From positions 35,039,501-35,103,500 of the forward strand of contig NC_088303.1 in NCBI RefSeq assembly GCF_032854445.1: a stretch of DNA of 64,000 nucleotides. The letters run 5' to 3'. Origin of the DNA: Liolophura sinensis (taxonomy: Eukaryota; Mollusca; Polyplacophora; Chitonida; Chitonidae). Below the pieces are notes generated by a model. It ran no database searches. It was not told the DNA's origin and was given only the letters and a program-made list of their open reading frames with translations. Made by a program: the position numbers and the translations under genes. Each line of letters begins with the position of its first letter. Position 1 is the stretch's first letter. Of the stretch, positions 37,380 to 49,200 are shown in pieces.

Positions 37380-38730
37380 TGAAGGTTTACAGAGCATGCA
37401 TTGTTTAGAAAAAGAGAGGCTAAAATTCTGGAGTTATGCCAAAGTAGTTGAGAGAACATTGTCAGCGGAGGCTGCAGTAAGGAATTTTGTTTCCGTATGG
37501 TAGTCTTCCTAGACTTACGTTATAAGATATTTAATTACCGAGCAGATTTGTTATAATTTTGGAAAGCAATGCAGACTATCATGATCTTTGTCATTTAACC
37601 CTTCCTTTGAAATGCAAAGGCTGTGACAAGTGCATTTTTAGGTACAGCAGTTCTAAACCTTAAAGTATCAAAATAATATAGGTGCTGGTGTGGACAGTAC
37701 AGGTCATGAAGATTCAGAATGATTAATTGGTCAAGATAGGTTATGGTATTGTGGAAACAGCTGTGGAATCGTGGGAAAATATTATCTCCCTGTCAAGTAG
37801 GATGTTTTACATGCGGTTTACCCGCCACCTTGTGTCGTGGACATGTTTGGATTATTGATATATTTGACGAGACTTGGACATCTTCCCAGAGGCTTTGGTG
37901 TAAATATTTTAAAATCTCAGGAAAGATTACCTACACACTGAGACGTTATTTCAGACGTGGTCAAGATCATGTGCAACAAGACAAGGGCAGAGCACTCTGT
38001 ACTGTCTCATAAGTGTTGTAATACATGCAGGTACATCCTGGTCATTAGCAGAATGGGGTGATTTTACTACATTTATTGCTATGTGCCCGAGTGAATGTTT
38101 CGACTGAAGGGATGTAAAAGTTCAAGTACTGTTTGAGCTTTCATAGACATGGAAGTTGGTGTGATACAAGATCAACACAAGCGAAAAGTAAAATGTAACT
38201 TAAATCACTTTGTGTCTGAACATGTACTTGACATGTCTTTAATCATCAACAGCCCTCTGTATACTAGATTAGGTAGAGACTTGAACATATATCTAGAATT
38301 TATACTGCATAAAATTGTGGGAAAGCTTGTCAGTATCTTGCTAAAGGCTTGTGGTTTACTCCAGGCATCCTTGGTTTCGTGAACCTGTGAAATTGATGGC
38401 TCATTGTACAAGTGAACAATTCTTGGGTGTGCTGTTAAGAATGGCAGTTAAAAAAAAAAACCCATTAAAGTGCTTGCAAGCATGCCGGACAAGCAAATGA
38501 GCTTTGCAAGTGCTGAAACAGTATAACAAAGCTCTAGCAAATTTTGACGCTCCATTTTTCGAATGCTGTACGAATATGTTGTGGAAACAAAGGAAGAGTT
38601 AAATTAGCAGGTGGATTAAAAGGTAATCATTGGAGTGTAAAGTGCAGTTTGTTCCCTTGGGCTGAAGGACCTGGTAAAGACTTAGTCTAGCACCTTGATT
38701 AATCTCCATGTTGTTAAGGACATGGTGTTA
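37380..38730. other. Mixed spacer
   Basis: AT-rich with a 10-base A-run near 38451. Frames at 37743-38012 and 38149-38411 are open without domains and overlap on both strands in the second case. No gene supported. Confidence 0.45.
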
Positions 38731-39060
38731 ATATTGTATCATCATGGTTTGGTTCCCACATCTGGTCATAAGCTTCCTTTGTGATACTTTGGTATCATGC
38801 CGCGCCGGTTTTTCGGTACGTTGATCCATAATCAGTTTACGGAATGAATTTGATTGGTCCCAAGGCGTAGAGTTAGTGTACCAAAGATATACCCAGTGGC
38901 CCAGTCTAGGAACTTGAATTATTCAAAGCATGGGTTGAAGTGCTATCTCATTACTAATTCTTAATTAAAACACGGATCTGTGTGCAGTTAGTCTTGAAAA
39001 CATGACGCGGAAAACTCAAGGGCTGGAAAGTTTCCATATGCCTGTATCGCCTGAAAGTGT
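38731..39060. other. Regulatory-like non-coding block
   Basis: Short complex stretch with CpG words (ATGCCGCGCCGGTTTTTCGG near 38797) in otherwise AT-rich DNA. Confidence 0.33.
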
Positions 39061-39550
39061 TTTATTTATCCCTTAGACAAGCATGTAGATATAATTGTAT
39101 TGTACACTAGCTCTGTAAAAATGTGTGTGTTTGCATGGATAGCTATGTCAAACTGTGAAGCAGCATGGTCTGTTTATCGTGGTTAGTATCATGGCAGGAT
39201 TCATTGTATTAGGTTGAAGAATTAATCAGTTCTTATGACAAGATCCTAATTAAACTTCACTAAAAAGTCCTGTCTAGATTTATGAGGTGGATGAATTGGC
39301 CAGAATCAAGCAAAATGTGTCACTTGAAAATTGCTAAACTTCAGATGAAATACAGTCATTACAGATTTCACCCACCTTAAGAATAGGCCTCATTTGAATA
39401 CCTGTAGTAATTTTGGTCCAAGCTGTTCTTCAGTGTGTGATATACTGTAATTTCTCTGTCACTTTACTGGTCAGCATGTGATATGTTAAGTCTGTTAAAT
39501 GCTGATAGGTTGTATGATGCAAGAAAACAACCCACAGCTTTGTGAATTCA
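39061..39550. other. AT-rich spacer
   Basis: AT-rich, nothing recognised. Confidence 0.5.
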
Positions 39551-39809
39551 CAGGATGTGAAATTGTGAATGGTGTCTAGACAGGATGTGAAAGGTGTCTT
39601 GACTGGATGTGAATGGTGTCTTGACAGGATGTGAAATTGTGAATGGTGTCTTGACAGGATGTGAATGGTGTCTTGACAGGATGTGAAATTGTGAATGGTG
39701 TCTTGAAAGGATGTGAAATTGTGAATTTTGTCTTGACAGGATGTGAATGGTGTCTTGACAGGATGTGAAATTGTGAATGGTGTCTTAACGGGATGTGAAT
39801 GGAGACTGA
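39551..39809. repeat. Minisatellite, alternating 22 and 30 bp units, 10 copies
   Basis: The core word AGGATGTGAA is followed either directly by TGGTGTCTTGAC (22 bp unit) or by ATTGTGAATGGTGTCTTGAC (30 bp unit). The two forms alternate irregularly across ten copies. A cysteine-, histidine- and threonine-rich frame on the minus strand (39430-39843) is a product of this repeat. Confidence 0.93.
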
Positions 39810-40400
39810 TCAGGGGGAAATGGGACCATTTTAGCAATCCCAAACCCCCAAATATCTGTGTTTGGATTTGTGTAGAACTATATGTACATGCTAGTTAGTA
39901 TCTATTGATTTGTCAATGTTGTATGCTTTACATTTGGAACATATGTGGCTACATTTCACCATTAGAGGTAAATCTAGTGGTCTTTCTTAATCAAAAGGAT
40001 GGATAAGGTTATTTACTTATGATGATGATGATGATGATGCTTTTCCATGCCTTTTTTGTCCCTGACTTTGGAGAGCACAGAGGGGCTATAACTCAGGATC
40101 AGTGTATTGATATGCAAATGAGTTAGGTGTATAACATTTTGGTTTAAGCCTATGATTTACTGATATTCATGTTGTAACATACATGTATGTGCTTGCCATT
40201 TTGCAGAAAAGTATGTCAATCAACTTTGAAGCTCTTTCATACAAACTCAGGCTAGGGTATTTGAACTTTGAGGTTGTGTCAGTATGGGCACTGTTTATGA
40301 TTCAGGCTCTCTGCACACAGTTCATTGCAGAATTTGTCATGATATGTTTTTTTTTTTTTTTTAGTTTTATTAGGCTAATAGTTTATGGGTGACACCACAA
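39810..40400. other. AT-rich spacer with (GAT)n
   Basis: AT-rich, with a GAT trinucleotide repeat at about 40020-40039 and a 16-base T-run at about 40347-40362. Confidence 0.6.
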
Positions 40401-41240
40401 CACCGTACATTATTCTGCCAAAGAATCTTTGCAGCAACTCGCTGTGACAGGCACACATCTCATCCAGCCATGAAAAATTACTGATTAAATTTGCATACCT
40501 TTGTCTCTCGTATTTTGACATATCCCTCGTCAAGGCTAAATTTTTCCTCAGCTAACATGGTTACATGTTTCATAAATTATTTTCTAGCTGGCCGAGGCGC
40601 CAAAAGAATTAGTTGTTAATTTACTTTTTGAGTCGTCCTTGCACATGGTACTGACGTAAATTACGGATATATTGCCAGTGAACATCTCATCTGTTTTTTT
40701 GTCTTACCAGCTCTCTTTATGATCACCCGTATGCCACAATGGGATGGTTAGAATTGAGCAAATTGGTTTTATTACTTCAGCAAACACTCTGCAAATATCG
40801 CAATAATTTGAGGGGGAAAATGCCAAACAGTTGTGACCTGTGGCCAACAACGACGATGTCATCAACAATATTTGGCTTGATTATATGTAATTTATCATTT
40901 CACCACTGTCCAGTGGCACCATGTAATAATTTCTTTCTCTGCCACGCTTAATTCTCTGTTTGTAACGGAGACTGATACCCCTAATGGAAATCTCCCAGGC
41001 TGCTTTTATAACCTTTTCATCAGCACATAAACTTATGCAATAATTGCTCCTTGCCATTGTTGTCGCATACCAGCGGGTCAGAGACCTACATTTTTACAAT
41101 TGTAACCACCTTAGATCTGCATAATTCCTCCCTCTATTTGCTGGCCGCAGCAATTTTCTCATATTTATTATATGTCATAATTATCTCGGGGCAGCGCTCA
41201 ACAATTATTCATTTTCTATTGTTCTCCTGTGCAAATGTCA
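40401..41240. other. Regulatory-like non-coding block
   Basis: Long complex, repeat-free block with scattered CpG and many ATTA/TAAT words. Plus-strand frames at 40739-40951 and 41051-41407 have no recognisable domain. The second is hydrophobic but not a clear membrane protein. Confidence 0.4.
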
Positions 41241-41990
41241 GCATCCTTCATTATATACAGATGTGTACATGTATGTCTGGACTATGTCTGTATATTTATG
41301 ATGCATGCACAGCAGCTTTTTTGTTGTACATTGTTTCTGTGGAATTGTGGTGGTATGTTTTTCTTTGGTGCACCCGAATATTGTTAGCAGTGGAAAAGCT
41401 GGTATAGTCGCACACAGCAATGGGTTCCTAGTTCAAATCAGACTTTGGGTGACAAAATGGTAAAAGCCCGTCGTATGGCTCAAGCTGACAAATTGTGGTT
41501 GTGGAGAAATTTCCATGGTTATGAATAGGTGTGGCAGTTTCCTCATTGCTTTGCAGGGTTTTAGCCGTGCTCCGTATGGTTTTAGCCATGCTCTTCATGG
41601 TTTTAGCCTCGCTCTGCAACATGTACGTTTCAGCTTAATAAGAAAAAAATAAGAATAGAATTCTTCAGTCTGGTAATGGTAAGGCATGAATGTTACCCAA
41701 AAAGTTTTCTGTGTAAAGCACGGTTGAAATTTTTGTGCAAATTATGCTCATACATTTTAATTACTAAGAATATAACAAGAAGAGCTGAAAAAGTTGGGAA
41801 AGTCTTATCATACGGCTAGATTGATTGTCAAATGATTCCGCAGTCATGTTTATCATTTGCTCCAAACATCAGTACTTACATGTAATTGTAGCTGTTAACA
41901 TTAATATCCTTAGAAGCAATCTTTCTTTCTTTTTTTTTTCTGTGTGCATGTAGGTGTTAGAGAGGTGCTTATTTTTCAGCAGGGTGACTC
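41241..41990. other. Spacer with a weak tRNA-like fragment
   Basis: Around 41399-41540 the words TTCCTAGTTCAAATC and GGTAAAAGCCCGTCGTATGG have the look of a decayed tRNA-derived SINE (box B-like GTTCAAATCA at 41431-41440), but no box A or tail is clear. A T-run lies near 41930-41940. Confidence 0.3.
41559..41622. repeat. Short tandem repeat, 21 bp unit, 3 copies
   Basis: The unit GGTTTTAGCC plus GTGCTCCGTAT, with variants ATGCTCTTCAT and TCGCTCTGCAA, repeats three times at 21-base spacing. On the minus strand the unit reads as an AKT-containing heptapeptide, but nothing suggests it is translated. Confidence 0.85.
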
Positions 41991-42440
41991 CTTCATGCAC
42001 ATGTAGGAGTTTAACATGTCTCAGCCAATGAAAATTTGCTGGCAAGGCGTTGCTATGAATGTCAATCATAGACTGCCATATGGCCGATACTTCTGAAGGA
42101 CTGTCAATCATTTGTCCACATAACTGGGAAATTGTTTTCGGTTCGCTGGACGTATTGACGGAGAGCAAACTTGGGCTATTAATCATGCGCTGAAAGGCAC
42201 TAACAATGGCCAGCGCCCTGATGAATATAGATTACTATTGTTCACTCAAAAGTCAAATATTTCTTCACTGGCGTGGAAGGCAGTTAGTTTTTTTCTTGAC
42301 TTCACATGTTCTTTACACCCAGATTCCCAGAGAGTGCGGCGATTATTGACTATCAGACCACCCAGGCCTTTATTGGATAATAAAGACATATTCTTGAAGG
42401 GCATGTTGCTCGTAGTTGTACAATTATTTCATTTGCTGGA
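41991..42440. other. Regulatory-like block with paired TGTCAATCA sites
   Basis: Complex, GC-raised block. Two TGTCAATCA words 42 bases apart (42059-42068 and 42101-42110) match the core of PBX/PREP homeodomain binding sites in the minus orientation. The second is the full composite CTGTCAATCA. Binding is inferred from the known consensus only. Confidence 0.42.
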
Positions 42441-43190
42441 TGAAATCGAGAAAATTATGTTTCTGTAAATCAGTGTAATTCAGAATATCATACCCTCTTT
42501 ACTTCATTTGCTGCAGTATGGCTGAAACATTGCCGATGTGGCGGTAACCCATAATCATTCATTCTTTACTTCATATAGTGTTGCGGTCGAGTCTAACTGG
42601 TGCATTTTCTGACTTGGCATTGAGTGTAAACTAGAGGAAGTCAATCACACAGCGGTATATAGTGACAAGCCGGGGCATTAGATGCCTGTTGTTTTGCAGC
42701 ATTGCATTTCAGTGAGGCAGCATGGAAAGTATGACTGCATTGATTGTTGTTGTAGTTAGCTGCTGTACTATTTATAGAATTCATTGCAACATAATAAAAA
42801 GTGTGTAGAAATATTTTAATCCAAGATCTCACCCATGAAATCAAGGCAGGAAGTTAGTTATAATGTTACTGTCTAGTGAAGTCATCCTGAAGCTTCCTTA
42901 TGCTGCCAGCTTATCTTAGAATTTTATTTGTATTAATGTTTGCTGATGTAAAACTGTTCAAACGTAATTCATCAATCATGGATCACATGTTAATCTCGCT
43001 CCCATCTAATTAGGTGATATGTTTATAGTGTGTATTGTAATTATCCAGAGTTGAATGACAGGTGTTCATGTACACATGCCAACCATGAACCTAGTGTTTA
43101 CGGTCATGATTTGTGTAATTACGTACACAAATTAGAACTCGGTGACATAGAATTATGTCACCGAGATATCTGTTATGTTCATGATATCCA
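42441..43190. other. Mixed spacer with inverted repeats at its end
   Basis: AT-rich to mixed. Its last 130 bases hold three successive inverted repeats: 7-base arms at 43064-43070/43084-43090, 7-base arms at 43111-43117/43124-43130, and 12-base arms CTCGGTGACATA/TATGTCACCGAG at 43138-43149/43154-43165 with a 4-base loop. Confidence 0.6.
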
Positions 43191-44695
43191 GGTGTGACTT
43201 TTAGTCGGACTGTATGGATGAGAATTGGTGCCGTGTGTCTTCCACTGTGATCAGCACATTGCGCCAGCGTTAACAGGCCCCATCAATAATATTTCTCACA
43301 CAAACATGACAGCTGCACAAAGGCTGTGTGTTGATACAAGATAAGCCATCTATGACCTCCCCAGAGGAGCCCCTTATTGCCTATTGTGCTGGTTTTTGCC
43401 CATGGGCTGAGATGCAAGTGCTGACAGTCTGTCGACTTTGGAGGATATTAAGACGACAAAAGGTGACAAGAGGTCTCTCTTTCCACTTCACCTCTCATAC
43501 ATACAGTCAGATTTAGTCTGCTCTTCGACCTAAGCCCTCTATGAAGGACAGCTTGCTGAAAGTATCTTTGTAATCTAGAGGGGAATCAAGCCATCTTGAA
43601 TTTACATGTAGTTCCCAAGTTTCAACTTTGTGTTGTTATTTCATTGCCTTTTGATAAGATGATCAGGGAAAATGCTGCCTCTTCAGGTGGTTTAAGGCGT
43701 ATGGTGTTTTTGCTGATTTCATCATGAGCTGGTGACCATCATTAGAGGCGATGAGAGACAGAGGTCCGGTGGGGAAATACGGAGGAGATGAGGATTGCAT
43801 ATCCCGTCCTCAACCAGAAATCAGCTCACTCTTCCCGATTCTATCTCCTTTGGGTCATCACACTTACTCCCAGAGGAGATTATTCATAATATCACTGCAT
43901 TATTTTCTGTCTTATCATAGATTATAGGTGCTCAGTGCCACAATCCGCTGTTAATCATGTGCAGACAGGGATGTCAAGTCAATGATATCTCCAGCCTACC
44001 CGCTCTCACTTTGTTGTACGGCGGCCCAAATGGTCCACCTACGTTTTACAGTTTTGGTCGACAAATTCCAATGTGGCATGAGCAGGAAATTGGAAAGATT
44101 TCTTTAAGTCTTTTTCTGCTTGTTTGCAGGGGTGTCGGGGGTCCCTTATCCAGCTCAGGGCCGACTTTATCAAGTTTATCAAAACAAAGCCACTATCAAT
44201 CATAGCCCTACACGACTGCCCCATTACTGGCCGTAATAGCCCAGATGCAATATCTTCCCACCTTTACGTTCCACCGGGACCCTCTTGACACTGATGCAGC
44301 CAACCCAATCAAATACCCCCAATCTCACAATTTTCATATCTGCGCTGCGTCTGTGGACAACAGAGCTGGGTAGCTTTGGCTGGAAACAGCCGAGTGAAGG
44401 AATCGTTTGAAGATTTCATGTTTGTTAGATCAGTATGCATCTCACAGTCCAATCCATCTTCGTTAGATTTCTCTGGTGTCTGCGGCGCCTCATCATGCGG
44501 TGAAGTTCGGCCACAATTTTCTGTCAAACTTATCATTGGTCCTTTCCACCAGTTCAATGTCTTAATCTGCTCGTTGTCTTGGCGATGAGCCAGCCAAGTT
44601 TTTCCCCTCCCCACTGTGGAAATATTGTCCAGAGCTGCATCGGCAGGACTCTCAATCCAATTGAAGCCCAATAACCTACTGTCAGAGCTGTACAA
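43191..44695. other. Regulatory-like non-coding block
   Basis: A 1.5 kb complex stretch, repeat-free and GC-raised, with several opposing open frames. It includes CpG words near 44220-44280 and 44480-44510. It looks like one large or several adjacent non-coding elements. A coding exon on the minus strand at its 3' end is possible (see 44309-44689). Confidence 0.42.
44309..44689 (-). CDS. Possible exon, low confidence
   Basis: Read on the minus strand, a TTTTTTGTACAG sequence ends at about 44690 and resembles a 3' splice site. An open frame of about 126 codons follows, rich in S, T, D, N and E (for example TPEKSNEDGLDCEMH in its second half), ending in TGA. I recognise no domain. There is no in-frame ATG near the start, so it could only be an internal or last exon. 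Frames of this length are expected a few times by chance in 64 kb, and the opposite strand is open over part of it. Confidence 0.13.
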   Translation of the reverse strand, partial: SSDSRLLGFNWIESPADAALDNISTVGRGKTWLAHRQDNEQIKTLNWWKGPMISLTENCGRTSPHDEAPQTPEKSNEDGLDCEMHTDLTNMKSSNDSFTRLFPAKATQLCCPQTQRRYENCEIGGI

Positions 44696-45600
44696 AAAAT
44701 GCTACAATGTAATTGTCTTCTGCTTAGCAAACATACATTGCCAAACAGTGTACAGTGGCGTTAGTACAGCTAATAAATGAAATAGCGACACGTGTGAAAT
44801 CACACTCACTGTTCCCTTCCTGAGGCTAGTTTAATGTCTGCAGGCTGTACTTCACAACAATGCCAAAAGATAAGGAATTGCTAAGTAAAACTGTTAACTA
44901 GTTATTGATACATAGGTTTACATTGCTGCATGATTAAACATGTTTTGTTTCTCTACATTGGCTGCCACAATTTAGCTGTAATACTGAGAAAGCCATAATC
45001 ATTTATTCATTCATTATTTTATTTTCTGTCCAGTGAAGAAATGATAAAAACTTGGAAAAAAATGAAAGTGACTTCAATAATTTAGAAAATCTTTTCCTGT
45101 ACATTTGGACACATTGTGCATTTTAATAAATTTAATTGAGTCCAGTAGACATTACAACTTTGTAAAGTGCAAATTTACCAGACTCTTAAATTTGACATGT
45201 ATGATAGCAGATTAGGGATATTTTACAATACATCATGCTTATTAATCATTTGTGCTTTCTCCATACCTACATGCATGTTATTCGGGTGTTTAGAAAGGTA
45301 AGATGAAAGGTAAATCCTACTGGAAAAAAGTGAGTCACTGAAGTAGTATTTTATCATTTTTATTTGCCGCTAAAATGGCACTTTCTCAAACAAAGTTTTG
45401 GAGCACATACAACATAGGCTTCAACATTTTACAGGCAGAGCTTGCATAAATCAGGTGACAGTTGTGGACCAGGAGAGAGATGAGAAACACAAATGAAAAA
45501 TGAATAGTCTCTGAACACTTTGTAAGGTTTGTGGGGGATATCCTGACTTCATATCCCTCTGAGAAAAGATGATGTATTTGGTGAAAACTGAAGATTTAGC
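44696..45600. other. AT-rich spacer, no gene seen
   Basis: AT-rich and A-run-containing sequence with nothing recognised. Confidence 0.6.
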
Positions 45601-46110
45601 CAACCATTTGTCATGCCATTAGCGCAGTGTCTGATGTAAGGCATGGAAAATGTTGAGATGGGGGGAAAACGGACGACCTGGGAAATGGACCTTATTACCA
45701 AAAGATAACTGTCGGGAATACGTTATCTGAAGTTGGAAGCCATGGATGAGAGAGAGAGCTGTTGTGATTGGCTGTCCATGATTTATGGGGGGCTTTGGCA
45801 GGCAGTCTGGCCCGGGACAAGCCTTTCCCTCGGAAGAGTCATCTTTCGTAATCTCGCTTCACGTACACACAGCCAACCAAACCAGCGTAATTATGATGGA
45901 TGTATAGTGGGGAAAGACGGATAATATGGATTTTACCTGTCACAGGGTGATCTCCCTTTACAATATCATGGCGACAAAAATTGATCACATTTTCAATTAT
46001 AGATGAGGATGATGTATAATTGTCAAAGTCCCAGCCTAAGCAGGTGCACTGTCTGTCAGCTGGCCGGACAAAGCCATACCATCGCTTAAGACACTCGCCT
46101 TTTTTGCAGA
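45601..46110. other. Regulatory-like non-coding block
   Basis: Complex GC-raised block (about 45650-45860 and 46030-46080). A 63-codon plus-strand frame has no domain. Confidence 0.38.
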
Positions 46111-46790
46111 GAGTTATATTCTTTTATTTCTCTTTTTCTGCTGCAATCAGGGTACTGATTGGTCCCCAGGGTGACATGTGACATGAGATATGTCCTGATA
46201 CTACATTACTTTTGCACATGTCTTCAGGATTTAAATCTGTGAGTTGATGTCTTGAGTAGAGGACTTTGAGCTCTGGTAACACTTAATGAGACTGTGAAAT
46301 AAAGCAACACCGACATTACATTAGACATTCATTCACAACTTTACATGTTTGTGAATAGTTTAGGTGTTTGAAATAATTTAGATATTACATATATACATAT
46401 TTATAGTTTCATTTTCTCATTATGCAACATGCAGAGGATCTTTTTGAAGATTGACTCTGAGCTGTAACAAAATCATATGATAGTAACCTGATCATGTTAA
46501 ATGAAATGTCCAAATGACTTTCATGTATGTATAAACAAAAGTTTGTGTCATTTTAGCAAATGTAATGTATTGATGCTTTAAAGAAAATTTGCATTGGATG
46601 TATTGTCACAGATTACTTTTATTGTTTAAAAAGTTTTGTTGATTTCAAGAACAGTGAAGTAAAACATATGAGGTTATTCTTCAGCGAGACATGCAACCTG
46701 AATGGATAAAACATGTATTAATTGTTTTAATTAGTTTTAATGAAAGTGTTATTGACCTTGGCTCATTGTTGAATTAATGTGCGTAAAGTT
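46111..46790. other. AT-rich spacer, no gene seen
   Basis: AT-rich sequence with ACATATATACATATT-like words. No recognisable feature. Confidence 0.55.
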
Positions 46791-47120
46791 CTAGAAGTGA
46801 AATTTTGGCAGAATGACAGTAATCCTGGCAAACAAAACGAGATGAAACCCTTAGAATTGTATGGTGCTCATATTACAGAAGTGTAAATATGGTCGAGTGC
46901 TGGGCTGACGCGATATTGGTGAATTGCAAGACGTTTGATTTGTTGGCTGGCAGAGTCATGAATTTCCAAGAGGTGCTCAATGCCGATGTGAAAGTCCATA
47001 TGAGGGTACAGCTGAGCCAATAAACCTACATTCCAGCCTCCCTTCCAGTGCAAATGAAACCTTTCAAATGTCGGCAGGAGTAGCAAAGCGAACATTTTTG
47101 ACTGTTGAACTTCTCACCAT
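46791..47120. other. Regulatory-like non-coding block
   Basis: Short complex block (GCTGACGCGATATTGGTG near 46904). The 75-codon minus-strand frame shows no domain. Confidence 0.33.
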
Positions 47121-47870
47121 AAAGTGACATTTTGTGTAAATTTATCTGCTGGACCAAAAGAAAGTGGCACAAGCCCCAAGAAAGTAAAATCATGACAGCA
47201 AGCTGATCAAAACTTGTTTCAAATCATTTGTGCTGTTGATTGAAGAAAACTGGGGCTAGTTGGGTGGGAGAGGTGTGGAAGTTCGGAAGAATAAATCTTG
47301 CAGTGATTGATTTGCTTTGCGAGTGAACCGTCTTTTCTCTTGTTCATTTGTTTTCACATTCACAAGGGCCCTGGTGATGGATCTGAACTCACCCATATTT
47401 TGGTGCAAGAGACTTCCAGTGCAGACCAAAGCCAGAAGGTTCCTATCTGTTACTGTGCCCCTTTTTAGTTGCCAGGAAGGGTGAAATTCTCTAGACAGTG
47501 CTCAGACAGAAGCGTCCACGATTGCCTTGTGCTTTAATTGAGCTGGTACAGATTCTTCCCACTAAACTATCAATTAAACCTTTGGAGACCCATACACGAC
47601 CTTCTTCCCAATTTTATCCAACCTTTAATTTTTGAGATTTGAAAATTACAATTTGAGATCACCCTATAAAAGAATTTTTCGAAAGGAAAAACAAAAAATG
47701 CAGAAAGAAACAATGTGATGTGATTGTCCTGATTAATCATCCATCATGGCTCAGCATCTTTCACAAAGTTTACTTTTTATACTTTTTCTTGCCAGGATGT
47801 GTCACCAGAAATACCCTCTTTTATGTAACATGCATTCAGGCAAAAGCCAGAGGGTAATAATTCTTTGGGG
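47121..47870. other. Mixed spacer
   Basis: Intermediate composition. The stretch 47355-47480 (GGATCTGAACTCACCC) vaguely resembles a tRNA-derived repeat but lacks clear boxes. No gene recognised. Confidence 0.4.
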
Positions 47871-49200
47871 GGAAATTAAATCTCGCTCACACTGAAGACA
47901 TCACACTGACTGGCATTTAACTCAAGTCTCTGTTTAGACAGGATATTTCTACCTGCAGCTACAGTATTCCCGAAGTATGCAAATGCACCTTTTTTAGAAT
48001 ATGTTTTGAAGTTGACAAGGCTTTGATCTATCATTATTGTCATCAAGTTGAGGCCCCTATTGTTGAATTGTTCTAACCTTTGATCCACCCTGTTCCACTT
48101 AGCCTTTATTTGACTGCAGAACAACTTGATTCTCTTTTTTCTCCCGATATTTCTTGTTGATTTTATAATCCATACAGGTGATGGAGCTTTGTAGTGGTCA
48201 ATGACTGTTTATAGTTCAGTAAGCTTTGGACCATGGTCTTGGCGGGATCACAGTCATCATATGGTGCCATTTATCATGTAAATAAACATTCTGCTTCAGC
48301 GATAATCCCTCAGAAGCTAATCAAAGAGTGTCTTTTGTCAAAATATTCCTCAGGAATCAAATACATTTTTAACCTGCAAGAGGAACTCGGATATCCTGTA
48401 GCCTGTTAATGACTAGACACAGGGCGACCCCGTAATAAAAGTGACACTCGATCCTGTTCGCTCACCTGTAGTGAGGCTTTGGTCGATAAATATGTCTTTC
48501 CGGAAGAGCCTCGCTTGACTGTTGAACGAGGAGACCTTCAAGTGCCCTTCATGGCAAAAGTCAATGGCTTATGGGATGATACGATATTACGAAGCAAGAA
48601 CGGATCAAACGGGAGCCTCGGCAGCGAAAGTGACGGTTGTCGACTTTCCGCTTTAGAGCAGTTGTCAGATTTCATAAAGGTGGCAAAAAATTTGCTCTGT
48701 GGGTCAATAGTGCACAAAAGAGCAAGGGAGATGTAATGAAGCATTACTGGGTGACGTGTCAAGCGCGTGTAAATACTCGTCTTTCATGTCTCTGCCTCCC
48801 AACAATGATAGAGTAGACCTCTCTGTAGCCTCATATTGCACAATTAATCGGCTTTTGCTTTTTTCTTTATTCTTTCTTTTTTGTTTTGTTTTGCTCGTCA
48901 AGCGAGCAGTGTTTTCGCATGCATTAATAATGTGGTAATAATTTGCCATTGGTGTCCACCAGGCCGGTTCAACCTGCATTGTTCCGTGCAGAAAATCAAC
49001 TTGATCTGCTGGCCTTTTATTTAACCTGGGAAATGCCAGTCTGATTATGATAGAGGACCCCAAAGAAAAAGGAGAAAAATGTCGATAACTCGAATTACGA
49101 TTAGACTTTTTCTCTCGTGATTAATTAATGCTCTTGACAAACTCATACACAAGGAACTGTGTGGGAACTGTTATTTTTATTTCGTTTTCGCGTAACTTTT
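47871..49200. other. Regulatory-like non-coding block
   Basis: A 1.3 kb complex stretch, GC-raised at 48400-48640. An 85-codon plus-strand frame at 48479-48736 and minus-strand frames over the same bases have no recognisable domain. Both strands being open points to composition. Confidence 0.42.

Noticed and set aside
39430-39843. 137-codon minus-strand frame with TPFT repeats
   Set aside because: Product of the 22/30 bp minisatellite.
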